DNA of 64,000 nucleotides from Ichthyophthirius multifiliis (taxonomy: Eukaryota > Ciliophora > Oligohymenophorea > Hymenostomatida): assembly GCF_000220395.1 (NCBI RefSeq), contig NW_004086329.1, positions 40,379 to 104,378 of the forward strand, read 5' to 3'. This document shows, one piece after another, positions 11,564-23,400 of this stretch (positions within the stretch are counted from its first letter, which is position 1; every line of letters begins with the position of its first letter). The notes under the pieces are model-generated. The model was not told the origin of the DNA. It worked only from the letters and a program-made list of their open reading frames with translations, and ran no database searches. Both the position numbers and the translations under genes were made by a program.

Positions 11564-12795
11564 TCATTTATTATTATTTATAATCTCTAAGCACTCTTTT
11601 TCAACCTCCTCTATATCAAATATTAGTTGTTTTTTATTAATTTTAATCTATTAAATACTCTTTCCGAATTCTTAAATAATTTCTTCTTTAACTTATTAAA
11701 TCCAAATACAAAAATCACTCACAAAAAGCGTATTTAATAAATATCTAGGTTCGTTTTTTTCAAATATGCCATAAACTCCTAATAAACATTTAAGAACTTA
11801 TTTTTTTCCTTAAATAAATATCTCTGCTACCTCCTTCTAAGTTTAAACACATAAATCGTAATTTCTAACAAGAGGAAAGACAAGTGCTCTTGAAAAGCAA
11901 GCACTTAATATATTTTCGATACAATCTTCAGAAAAAAAGCAAGAAAAAGAATTCGAAATTTAATTTATAGTTTAACCACTTTCACATGAAAATTCGCCTT
12001 ACATACATTTATATTCATAAACATAAGCAAATATAATATCAAGTAATTCTAGTAAGCATTTTTTTTGATTTTTTATAATAAATTCTTTATTAGGAAGTTT
12101 TTTTAAAATAATAAATTCTTCATTTGTAAAATAATCATTATTTTTTTCTTCTTCTTTTTAAATTTTTCTTAAATAATTACATTTTATATGCTCTTATATT
12201 TCTTCGTTCTCAAAAGTATCATATGCATAAGTATCTTCATCAAATTTCTCCTTTAAATAAAGGTTTCTTAAATCCTTTCTATCCTTTTTTGGGATTTAAT
12301 CAGGATTTAAATTTCCTATTTCATAAATCTCATCTTCTAAATCATTAAAAAAATCACAAAACTAATCATTAAAACCATAATTAAAATTATTAATACGATT
12401 ACAAATAACTAATTATTCATCAAATTATTCTTCTAAGCTTTCTACTTCTCCAATAACTTATATTTTAGGAGCTCTTTTCTTATCTTTTTTGGTTTTTTAT
12501 TCTAATTTAGTAATTTAGAGATCATATCTAAATCTTCGAAAAACTCTCCTTCGTTTTCTTTCAGTAGATTTACTGTAAGCTCGTATTTTTCGCAATCATA
12601 TTTAACCGAAGAAGGTTCTTCGACATACTTTAGAGGATTTTTAAATGCTATAGATAATAAATAAGGATGAAGAAAATACTTAAATGTATTTTAATCTATA
12701 AAAAACTCTGAGTTTGATATTTTAACATAAGGTAGTCGTATTAATATTATTATATACTTTGTATCTTAAGATATTTTAAATTAAGGAATAATCAT
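11564..12795 (-). CDS. SHQ1: SHQ1, H/ACA snoRNP assembly chaperone
   Basis: SHQ1 holds dyskerin/Cbf5 before it enters H/ACA ribonucleoproteins. The N-terminus MIIPQFKISQD followed by IRLPYVKIS is the CS-like domain of the family, and FEDLDMISKLL follows at its usual place. The C-terminal helical domain shows LLDIIFAYVYEYK, SCESGQTINQISNSFSCF, ACSRAL-like FSRALVFPLVRNYDL, KKQVLKCLLGVYGIFE and NEPRYLLNTLFVSDFCIWIQ, all hallmarks of SHQ1. Start ATG 12793-12795, stop TGA 11564-11566, about 410 codons. The span is not a multiple of three: the frame changes between two T6 runs at 12485-12498, between the CS domain and the linker. No intron is needed elsewhere. Confidence 0.92.
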
Positions 12796-12995
12796 TTTTT
12801 TTAGTTTATATAAGAGTATAGCTTTTTTTAATTAATTTTAAAGCTAAAAAAAATATTATTAAGAATTAATTATTTTTGAATAATGTATTTTTATACTTGT
12901 CATTTTTTATATATAAATTTAATAAACAGTTTCTAATTATTATTTCAAATAATAAAGTATATATATAATAACAAAAAATATAAAATAAATAGTGA

Positions 12996-13014
12996 TTTTT
13001 TTTTTTTTTTTTTT
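12996..13014. repeat. Homopolymer T19 at GNA1 gene end
   Basis: Nineteen T on the plus strand, so on the coding strand the GNA1 stop codon TGA runs directly into A18. It may act in 3' end formation or simply be slippage-prone A/T DNA. Confidence 0.8.
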
Positions 13015-13493
13015 CATTTTCTTAAAAAAAATTCATCACCTTCGAAAATGTACCCTAATTTTTCATAAAAAGTAATATTAGAAGCTTTACAATAAAGAGA
13101 TAGTTTTTAGCATTTTTAATTTTCTAAACCAATTCTATTTAGTGCTTTTATAATTAAAGAACCCCAACCTTTTCCCTATTATTCTTTAGTAGTAACAATA
13201 TTTTCAATGTGTCCTATATTTCCAACAATATTTTTTTCAATAACAATAGTTCCGGCAGCAACAATTTTTTTTTCACTTAAACTTTCTATTACTATATTAA
13301 TATAATTAAATAAAGGTTAATCTTATTATTCGAAAAATTCATTTTAAAATTATTCTCTTGAAATTTATGGGGCATCTGTTAGATTTTATAAACATTAAAA
13401 GTAAAATTTATCATAATCATCTAATTATAATTCTCTTAAAGCATAATTACAGTCTATTTAAAATTAAGATAAGATAATCTATATGGCGGACAT
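13014..13493 (-). CDS. Glucosamine-6-phosphate N-acetyltransferase
   Basis: GNAT-fold enzyme that acetylates glucosamine-6-phosphate with acetyl-CoA in UDP-GlcNAc synthesis. The 159-residue protein has the expected length and order for GNA1/GNPNAT1: YALRELQLDDYDKFYFQCL near the N-terminus, NLTDAP and a following QF, IVAAGTIVIEKN (beta strand before the acceptor site), GHIENIVTTKEQQGKGWG (acetyl-CoA loop, Q/RxxGxG/A type), KLSLYCKASNITFYEKLGY, and a terminal FFLRK. Start ATG 13491-13493, stop TGA 13014-13016, uninterrupted by introns or frame breaks. The eukaryotic cytosolic form fits a ciliate making GlcNAc for GPI anchors and N-glycans. Confidence 0.9.
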
Positions 13494-14095
13494 TTTATTA
13501 TTAAATATTTTATTTTTTTGTTTATTATAATTAAAAAAATAATATAAATTATAATAAATAACATTTTTTTTATTTTATAAATTTATTATTTGTTAAAATT
13601 GAATTAAAATATATAAGATAAAACCTTTAATAAATTAATTTATGCCTTATAGCCCCTCCTTGTCTCTTTTCACCTCCACTTGGAAATAATCTAAAAGTTG
13701 TTTAGAAAAAATGATGAAAAAACGAGTCTAATTGAAAACTGTTTTAATTAACTACTATTTACAAATATGATATTTTATTTCAAATAAATATTAAACAGAT
13801 TATAACTTTTATAAAGAACTCATAGCATTTTTTAATATGTATACTGATTTTCTATAATATGAAATTATTATTATATAATTTTTGTTAAAACAAAAAAATT
13901 GAGTATTGTAAATACTATATTTATATATATATTCAAATAAATTTTAATTTTATTATTTAATAACTTTTATTATATTATATTTTAATAAGTTTTTATAAGA
14001 TAAAAATATATTTTGGCTTATAAAATTATTCTTCTTTTTTTTTTTTTTTTTTTTTGTATAATTTTAATATTTATGTTATAGTGCGAAAAACCTTT
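13494..14095. other. Spacer holding a GC-rich island
   Basis: Between the GNA1 start and the SAPS stop. Most is A/T, but 13629-13760 contains a patch (for example CCCCTCCTTGTCTC, CACCTCCACTTGG) far richer in G/C than any other spacer here. On the minus strand this reads as a short open frame with no start that I can identify. It ends in a T21 run at 14035-14055. Function unknown. Confidence 0.5.
14035..14055. repeat. Homopolymer T21
   Basis: Twenty-one consecutive T, 41 bp downstream (in gene sense) of the SAPS stop codon. Confidence 0.85.
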
Positions 14096-16440
14096 TCAAA
14101 ATTCTTCTTACGTTTTACTGTTTGATCTTTTGATAAATGAGGTTATAATAAATTCACTTTTTACTTCATTTTCAAAAAATTCTTATCTGTATTAATTGAA
14201 ATAAAATTTATATATATTAAAATTAAAAAATACATAGATGCATTTTTATCATCAGAGTTTTAAGATTTATTTAGTTCTTATTTAACTCCAGTACTTTTTT
14301 TAGTTTAATTATCTTATTCATTTTTATTTTATTGTCCATCGCTATTAATAGAATTATCAGTATTATTATTTTTATCACTAGGTTCTGTATTTTAATTGGC
14401 AATATCATGATTCTCATTTTTAATATTTTCAGTCGTACATTCCTCATCATCATCACTAAAAACATACTCATTATCAGGATTTTATTTTTTATTCTCAAAA
14501 TAATTATTAAATCTCTATTTTTAAAAAAATAAAACTTAATTCAATAAAATAAAAAGAAAAATACTTAACATATTTATTCAGTATCTATTTCATTGAAATT
14601 AGTATCTTAAATTTATTTCTAACTTATAATATTTTCAACATTTTCATTAGCCGCTAATTTTTTATTTTCTCTTTCAGTTATTTTTAAATACGTTTCTTAA
14701 ACATATTTTTACCAAATTAAATTATTTTCTTTATATTAAGAAAAAGCTTTAGTATTTTCTTATATTTTTCTAGCTAAATTAGTTAAAAAACCCAAAAATC
14801 CATTTTTCTCTTCTTTTTCTTGTGAATTAATAGCAATAAACTCAAGTATATTATTCTCTTCAAAAATATATTTTTATAAAATTTAAGATTTTTTCTCATT
14901 TATAATTTAAATACTTTCACTAAATATTTTCTCTATATAAAAATGTAATATATTATTCCAAGGATACTAAATCATTAAATTTTATAAAATTTTAACCAAG
15001 CCAGCTTCTATTAATTTATTAATTAATTAAATATTTTCGCTTTTAAATATATGTGCCATAAGTTCTGCTATTTTAAGCTTTCCAAAACCCAAAGGAGTAA
15101 TTTATTATTTATATGAAGTCTAAATTTTATCATCTACCTTATTATTAAGGTAGTTAACTAAAATTTCTGTACTTTAGTTAAATGATTCAACTGCTGGAAA
15201 TACAATTTCTTCATCATCTTCGAATATTTTTTCATTTAAAACTTCATGAGATTAATCACAATGTTATTTTATTTTAGAATTATAATAAGCAACTAAAATA
15301 CTAAGACTATTAGCCGCATATCCAACCGAAAGAATACAATTATTTTAATCAGAAATAACATCAAAAAAAGATTAAACAAATTGTATATTATTAATATAAT
15401 TATAGCATGTTTTAAGTGCTTTGTTATGTTTACTTTATTAAACTAATTCTTAAAAAATTTCCTATAAGATTAGAAAAATGTTTTCTTTTTCATTAACATC
15501 ACCGCTTTTGAATTTTTGGTTTAATAAATTTAATAATGTTTCTCTTTATTAACAAAATTAGTCTACTTTATCATCTATATGAAAACCTACATGTATTATA
15601 AGTCTAGAAATTAACTCCAAAATACTTTTACTTCTTACATTATTTACAAGGCCTTCTAATATTTCCTTTTTATCTGAAATATAATTATATATTTCCCCAC
15701 TATTAGTCATCAAATTAGAAAATATTTTCGCGAAATAACCTGCTTGGGTTTCTTCGATTTCCTTATTCTCAATTATGAACTTAAATATTTTATTTAATAA
15801 CTATTTACTGGTAATTTCCGTTACTTAATTTTAACTTTTTTATTTTGTGTCTTTTTAATTATTTATTTCTTTTTTTTCCAATCTTTCTTATTTTTCATTT
15901 TGTTCGATTTGAAGGCCAAACGAATCATTATGCTTTGCGGCTATATTATTTTCAGAATTTTGATCTATTAGGTTAATATTTAAATTAAAATATATTTCTT
16001 CTATGCCTTTTAAATTAGAACCTAATAATTCACTAGAAACAAAGGGATATCTAAAAAAGAAAAAAATAGCTTAATAAAAATAAGCCTTTTTTAAATATAA
16101 ATTTTATCTTAATTTACTTATATAACTTTTTCTCATCATCTCCTTCTTCATCTGGCATATTTATAGCATAATCTAAAAGCTTATTAAATATATCAAAATT
16201 ATTTTTCAAACTTTATTATAATTATTTTATATTTAATAACAAATTTATTTTAATATTAAATTTCAATCAAAATTTATATGAATTTTATTTTTTACAAGTT
16301 AATGAATTTTATTGGGTTTTGCTTTACTTCATTTATTATGTTTTCTGTATTTAATAATTCCTCACATGTCAAATTTTCGATGCTTAAAATTTATTCTAAA
16401 TTTGATGTATTATCACATCCATATTATTACCAAAAAGAAC
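14096..16440 (-). CDS. SAPS-domain protein, PP6/Sit4 phosphatase regulatory subunit
   Basis: SAPS proteins scaffold the catalytic subunit of protein phosphatase 6 (Sit4). The N-terminus FW..(T)SNLEQILSIENLTCEELL matches the FW.....S.ID..L....TL.ELL start of the family. Further on are ITPLGFGKLKIAELMAHIF, LIEAGLVKILQNLM, YPWNNILHFYIEKIF and GFLGFLTNLARKIQE followed by WQKYVQETYLKITERENKK, the classic SAPS end. An acidic tail (EYVFSDDDEE, then Asn/Asp/Gln-rich) follows. The last exon is joined by an intron at about 14195-14242 (GTATTTTT...ACAG) and ends TEEF-like QEEF then TGA at 14096-14098. A further intron lies near 14523-14577. The initiating ATG is not certain: the conserved FW sits at about 16430 and the first Met is probably in a tiny upstream exon. 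Confidence 0.88.
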
Positions 16441-17131
16441 TAATAAACAATTAATTTTATAATATAGTTAAAATTTATATAAAGACAATATTTGAGTTAC
16501 TTAAAATTCATAATTTTTATATTTTTCTTTTTTTTTAAATATTTGGATGAAATATAAATAGTATTAAAATTTTATTTATAAATTAATTTTCAAATTAAAA
16601 TAGCCTATATATATTAATATTTACAAAAAGGTAAAATAGCTTATAAATTTAAAAAAAAAATTTAAATGATAATTTAATAGAAAAGATTAAAAAAAAAATC
16701 GATTAAAAATTATAAATAAAATATTTTGTATTTATTTAAAATTAATACTTAATAATTATTAATTAAAATTTATTTAAGTTTTAAAATTAAAATTTATAAA
16801 TAATAAAAAAAAAATTAATAAATATAATATATAAATATAATATGTATATAAATATAATATATATATATAATATTAATGATTTATAAAACATAGTATAAAT
16901 ATAAAAAAAATATGGATAATTTATATTTAAATATAAATATTTCTAAAAATATTAATATAAAAAATAATAGATATAAAATGACAAAAAAAGAAAAATATTA
17001 ATAATAGATAAAAATATTGAAAATATAATATAATTATAAAATAATATAAATATAAAAATAAATACATCTAAAAAAATATAAATATATAAATTTGTATATA
17101 AAATTAAATATAAATACATAAAAAAATTCAT

Positions 17132-17183
<52 letters not shown>

Positions 17184-17331
17184 TAATTAATAAAAATATA
17201 ATATGTATATTTTTTAATACTATTAATTTTTCTAATGGTTTCTTTGATAACTAATTTTCTTTATTTTTTCTACTATTTATTTAATATAAATTCAAAAAAA
17301 ATTTATAATATTATTATAAAAATAATAAAAA
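16441..17331. promoter_or_regulatory. Divergent spacer with (TA)n
   Basis: About 890 bp between the SAPS start and the divergent coiled-coil gene at 17332. Almost all A/T. A (TA)n run occupies about 17132-17180. It must contain both promoters, but no motif stands out. Confidence 0.45.
17132..17180. repeat. (TA)n microsatellite
   Basis: About 49 bases of pure TA dinucleotide in the spacer between divergent genes. Confidence 0.85.
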
Positions 17332-19049
17332 ATGTAAAAAATTTTAAAATAACAAGACTCAGCATCATCTTCTACTAGTGGATTTGAAAAAATAGAAAGT
17401 TAAGAGTTTTAACTTAATAAAATTTAAATATTTAATAGGAGTAGCTTGGGTAAATTTAATAAATAAATATAATTATTAACTTTTTTTATTTACTTTATAT
17501 TTTTAATAGCTTTAAGATTGACTATGGATCCTAGAACTAATGATTGTTATTAATAAAAATCTTTGAAGAAAAAAATGTTAATTTTAAAAGATGCTGTTTT
17601 AAAGGAAAGAGAGTTAAAAACTGAATCAGATAAAAAAAATTAAGAATTAAAACGAAATTTAGAATAGGTTTAAAAGAATTTAATTTAAATAGTAATATAT
17701 ATTTCTATTTAGTTTTTTAAAAAATATTGTTAATATTATTATAAAATAGGAATAGTTAAATGCAAAGCTAATTTAAGAAATTTCAGACTTAAATGAAAGT
17801 TTAATTAGAGAATAATTAAATAAAGAAGTATTTTGTTAAAAAAAAAAAAAAAAACTATATATATAATTTTATTTATCATATTTATTTATTTAATTTAAAA
17901 ATTAAAAGAAATATTTAGATTTGTATATGAAATTAAAAAAGGAAATAGAAAACAATTAAAATAATAATTAGAATGATTCTTTCTTTTAAGAATTAGTTTC
18001 AATATTAGGCTTTAATGTGTAAAATGATTAATAAAATTATAAAAATATATGCAAAAAATTATTAAATGAAAACAAATATTTGAAAGAAGAAAATCTAATT
18101 CTTAAAAATTAAATTGATTAATAAAATTAATAAAGTTTGGATTTAACTGCATTTTAGAATGAAATATTAAATTTGAAAAATGAAAATATTAATTTATTAA
18201 ATTAAAAAATAGAGAAGTAGAATAAATAGATAATTAATATAAAAGTGCCTAAGTTGATATTTAATTATTAAATGAAAAAATATAAAATTTGGAATATAAA
18301 AATAAAATGTTTTAAAAAAATAAAAATATTTTTTATACTAATAATTTTTTTAAAAAAATTTAGAAATTAATCTAATAATGAGAAAACATTACTTTTAGAA
18401 AAAAACCTCGAAATTTAATAGCAAGAAATCTCTAAACTTAATCAATATGTATAAAATTATAATTTAAAAAATAAAAATTTAATTCGATTTAAAACAAAAA
18501 TAATTCAAATAATATAGATAAGTTAATTAGATTAAACAATTATGATTTTTAATTTAAAAAAATAAGGGTAATAGCAGATATTCCCATGTTAAGTATTTTA
18601 AATTATTATTTATAAAACATATACTTATAAAATAATAAAAAAAGATTATATGTAAAAAAGACCCAGAAGGATAATCAATAATCGATATTGATTATATTGA
18701 AGAAAAGTATATTATAAATGCTGACGATTTGAAAACTAGTAAGGCTGATTACGAGCCAGAACCAATATTAACTTTTTATTTTAAAGTAAATTCATTAATA
18801 ACAAAAAAAAATATTTAAACTAAATAAAAGAAATAAGATAAATCTTTATCTTTTATTGGAGGAATTGATTTAAATAAAGTTCATTAGAAAATCTAGTAAA
18901 TATTAAAAAAATACTTTAAATATATAAATAATAATAGAACTTTTATTCTAAATGCCACTTCAAACTAAAATTCGATTAGAAGTTAATTATAGAAATAAAC
19001 ATAATAAAAAGGATTAATAGGAAACCTCTATTAATATCTTAAAAATTGA
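17332..19049 (+). CDS. Coiled-coil protein, unrecognised
   Basis: Starts MQKILKQQDSASSSTSGFEK at ATG 17332-17334 and ends NLYQYLKN-TGA at 19047-19049. It is split by short introns; the best defined runs 17450-17509 (GTAAAT...AATAG) and joins SSL to ALRLTMDPRTND. Others lie at about 17690-17750, 17840-17895 and 18310-18360. The middle is a long Lys/Glu/Asn/Gln coiled coil (LILKDAVLKERELKTESDK, LNESLIREQLNKE). The C-terminal 120 residues are less repetitive (IIDIDYIEEKYIINADDL, SFIGGIDLNKVHQKIQQILK) and may be a small folded domain. No membrane segment or enzymatic motif is visible. It could be a golgin, centrosomal or cortical scaffold protein, but nothing in the sequence decides this. Confidence 0.65.
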
Positions 19050-19108
19050 TATATACTTTATAAATAAACAAAAAATTATTTATTAATAAAAAAGAATTGA
19101 ATAAATTT

Positions 19109-19110
<2 letters not shown>

Positions 19111-19140
<30 letters not shown>
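19111..19140. repeat. (TA)n microsatellite
   Basis: Short TA run just after the coiled-coil gene stop and before the next start at 19296. Confidence 0.75.
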
Positions 19141-19295
19141 TTTCATTTATTAATTAATTTTTATGTACTTCATATTTTATTTATTGACTTTACTTTTTTT
19201 ATAATTAATTTTAATTAAAATTAATATATTTATTTTATATTTATTATTTATTTCGAAATTCTAGTTTAAATTTTAAATTTATTTCAATATAAAAT

Positions 19296-20323
19296 ATGTC
19301 CAAAACTTTAGACGGACTTAAAGGTACTAAAATAAATATAAAAAGGATAAAAATTCAACTATATTATATATAGGAGGTGAAAAAAGTATTTATATTATTT
19401 AATATATCGTAGTTTTTCATTAGTTATCATTATTTTTTAATTATAATATCTGAAAATAAAAAAAAAATCGTATTAATATATCAGTAGAATGTAAAATTTT
19501 CTTTTAAATATATTTTTTAATCTATCAAATTCATTAGATGTATAAAAGGCAGAAAAGTAATATTTTTAAATAATATAATTTTTTATTTAGAAACTTAAAA
19601 TAAATTATAGGAGATTTTGGTAAATAATATTTTGAAATTACTCCTTATATAAATAGTGAATTAAAAGATTACAATAAATAAGAAAATTAATAATTCATGA
19701 AAGAATTAAACTAATAGTAGCAAAGAAATAGCAAATATACTAAAGAAAATTATCAATATAATTAAGATAACAATATCATAAAAGACTGGATTAAAATATA
19801 AAAGATACTGATATAATATATAAATTCAAATAAATTATTAAAAAAAGATAAGAAAATATAAATTACCAACCATAATAAAATTGTATATAATAATAATAGA
19901 TATATTTACTAAATAATCAAAATTATATATTTATATGGATGAAAGTAAACTACTAAAAACAAATATAAAATTAAAATTGCATAATCATAAAGATGTAAAT
20001 ATAAAAATTAATAAAACTGATAATATTCAAATTTTATATGATTATTTAAAAACTAAAATGAATTAGAAATTTAATATATAACTTTCTGAAAATAGAAATA
20101 CTACTACTGTGAATAATCCGTTTTAATTTTAATTTTTTTTCTTGTTATATTGCTAGATAATAAAGAATTGGCTGTATAATAAGAGGATTTAAGTATGTCA
20201 ATTATTACATAAAATTTGAATAAATAAAAGATTAAATTTTAAATTTATCTAATAATAAATATAGTCAAATATAATTAAGTTTATTTATATGAAAAGTGTT
20301 TAAATTTTGTTTTTAGAAAATGA
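19296..20323 (+). CDS. p47/Shp1-like UBX protein, Cdc48/p97 cofactor
   Basis: Recognisable pieces appear in the order expected for p47/Shp1, a Cdc48 adaptor for membrane fusion and protein degradation. First, MSKTLDGLK and then DKNSTILYIGGEKS (p47: TL.DL, then GGEKSG). Next, a SEP-like segment (GDFGKQYFEITPYINSELKDY, 19610-19680). Finally, a C-terminal UBX-like ubiquitin fold (KTNIKLKLHNHKDVNIKINK, then ILYDYLKTKM, and NKELAVQQEDLSMSIITQNL). The gene is broken by several introns or frame changes that I could not place exactly (about 19327-19350, 19390-19600, 19915-19935, 20100-20160). Start ATG 19296-19298. The stop is taken as TGA 20321-20323 but could be earlier. The p47 assignment is inference from short matches; a UBX protein of another subtype is the alternative. 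Confidence 0.55.
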
Positions 20324-20458
20324 AAATATGTTTATATAATATTATTTAAAATATTTTAATTTTAAAAAATAATTTTAATAATAATATTACAATTTTATTA
20401 AATTATTTATTATTTTTAAATAGTGATGAATTATATGTAAAAATAATTATGTTTAAAA

Positions 20459-23400
20459 TCAATCATTATTTTTCATATTTTTCACATTTTCCTGTTTTTC
20501 AGCTCCACCTCCAATATAACTAATACTTTAGGAATTATTAACAATTTAAGCTCTAGTAGAATTATTAGAGTCATAGTTAGTAAATGATTTTTTGCTTTAA
20601 TTATTTTTCTTAGCTTTTTTAATATTATTTTGCATATAATTTTTATTAGATTATCCTTAAGATCTAAGATCTAAATGAGCTTCTAATTTATCATTAATTA
20701 AACTTTATTCGGGTTAAGGAGGATCATATTTTGGTAATTTTCCTTTTACAAGATATGACCAATACATTTCTTCCGTTTAAATTATAAGTTTAGCAGTACG
20801 AGTTCCTCCATATTGAATAGGGGTAAACGAAACGATAAAGTTAGTTCCATCTCTTCCATAGGATTCTAAATTTCCACTTTTAGGAAATACAGTAAATTCA
20901 GTGTCAGATTCTGAAGTAAAACTAGCTGTAAAGGAGGCAAACTACTTAGATTTATTTGTAAGCTTGAAAGAAACTGATTATGTTTTATTCAAAGATGAGG
21001 AAATTATTATTGTATCATCGAATTCTGGTTCTGTAGCTTCGAAGCTCATAAAATATCTTTTATTTAAAATAAATAAATTGTTATATATATATTTAAAATT
21101 ACCTCCATTTACCACCTGTTTTTCTCAATACATGAAATTCGATAGTTGTTTAGAAAGGTTTCAAAGGAGTGAATTTTAATTAGAACTCTAATTTGTCGTT
21201 TGCATTGGCAATTTAATTTTTACTAATTTTAATATTAATAGATTTCTCAATTATTGTTTTTAAATGTTCTTCTATACCTTTTAATTCAAAGGAAAAAATA
21301 TCATTTTAATTTAAATTATCATTAATTCCATCTAATTTAAGTGAAAATTCTTCATCTAAGCTTTCTCGGCATTTACATTTAAAAGATTGTATAATTGTTT
21401 ATTAATTTAACTAAGTTATTCCTTCTATTGGATAAATCCATTCTATTTTTTCATTCATTGCTACTACTATTTCACAATAATACTTTGCTATTTCATTAGG
21501 AATAAATGAGAAAGGAATATTTAAGGCCTATAAGGCTTCTATTTATGTTTGAATTTTTTCTTCCTTTACCTTCTTACCTTTTAATAACATTTTAAATACC
21601 TTCTTACTTTCTGCTTATGCTCTCATATATATTTATATTTATATTGATTCTTTTAATGGATTCTTAAATTATATTGACGATGAATAGTCTTTATTTATAT
21701 TAACATGTATTTATCTTGTCTCATATTTATTTGGAGGAATTCCTGTACCTGAAAAATAATAACTCCATTTTCCTATTTCTGAAGTTAAGAAAGTTATTTC
21801 AGCCTATTCTATTATCTTTTATTATTTATATAAATAAATATAATATCAAATAATTATAAAATAATATGTTACATCTAAAGTAGAAGGACTATACTTAATA
21901 TAAATATCAGTTTATTGGAGTGGCTTAAGTACAATATCCTGAGGGAAAACTTCAAAGTTCTAACTGTTAGAGCATTTAGTAATTACTTTGACTTTTTTAT
22001 CAATAGGATTTTCTAATTTAATAACATATTAAGAATTTTTTCCTAACTCAGTTTTAAGAATAGGGACTTTAACTTATTAGAATTCATCACATTATAAATT
22101 TAAATCAAACCATTTTTCTCCTAAAATCGAATTAATAAATGCTATTGAGCCTTTGTTTTTTCCAGCTTATAAAGGACTATATAAAAGTGTATAAATTTTA
22201 GCTTAGTTAGATTCAATTTAAAACACTTAATTTCCAACAAGCCCAACTCCATTAATTATAACATCGAAAACTACACTATGAGGAAGTGGATTTAATATTT
22301 CTATATCAGTTGCACAACTTTATCTTATGCTGGTTTATATGTCAATAACTTTTTCAGCTGCAGGACCTACAGTGTTAAGGGTAACTGTAAACCATTAATA
22401 AATACCTTCTTATTCTTGAAAAGTTATAGAGCCTGTATATTAACCACTTAGAACTGGAGTGACTGAAATGTTATAAGAAGCTTTGGCTCCTGCTTTTATT
22501 TTCAAAGAAGGGGGTCCTTAAGCATTTATTAAATCTGTTTCAACTTAATAAGTGACATCTTTATCTGTGTAGGGATTTTGAACTTAAATTTCATGTATTT
22601 ATGATTGCCTTGAAATGCATTTTAGGACTATATGGTTTTCAGCTAAAGGTTCTAATCCTTTTCCTTTTAGGGTGTATTCATAAAGATCATTTGTGATTAT
22701 GTTTTATAGTTGAAGTTTACATTCAGCCTCACAAATCCATTTAGGTTTGAAATATAAAAGGAAATTTGTTTGAGATTTTTTTTTTACGACAAACTCTTTA
22801 CTAAAATTGGCCGAGGCTTAAAATAAATGATTATTTATGAATCTAGGTTCTCTGAAAAACAAAACTTTTATAGTCCAATCTTTTTCTGAGTCATTTATAA
22901 TTGGAATTTCTTATGTTGAAGTTTATCTGGCAGGTATTTTGAATTCAAGTATTGCTTTTATTGGTTTAGGATTAGAAGTTACTTCTAGTCTATATTTTCT
23001 GATATCTGTTTTTGCTTTATTATGCAATGTCAACTCTAATTTATAATCTTTAACTGGATTTTTGAAATAAAATGACAAAGGGAATCTCACTAATCCAAAT
23101 ATATTATTATTATCAATTACTGTATTTTCCAAGTTTTAAGATTCTTTTACTATACTTCCTCTAGTATTATTATTATTATTACTGCTAGTATTTGTTTAGA
23201 TTAAAGCTACTTGGTTTAAAATAATATTCGGAATTGTAAAACTTTAAGGTATAGTAATAAAAGATACAGCTGGTTAAATTTCTACTTAAAACTGTCCTTA
23301 TTATTCTAAATTAGTACCTGGAAAGTTAATTTTATCAATATTTTTAAGAGCATATTTATCTCCTTTTTAATATTTCTCTTTATTTTTTTCTAGCATTAAT

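Noticed and set aside
13700..13740. U4 snRNA
   Set aside because: Only CTAATTGAAAAC matches; the 5' stem, the GCAGTGGCAGTAT-type start and the U6-pairing regions are absent.
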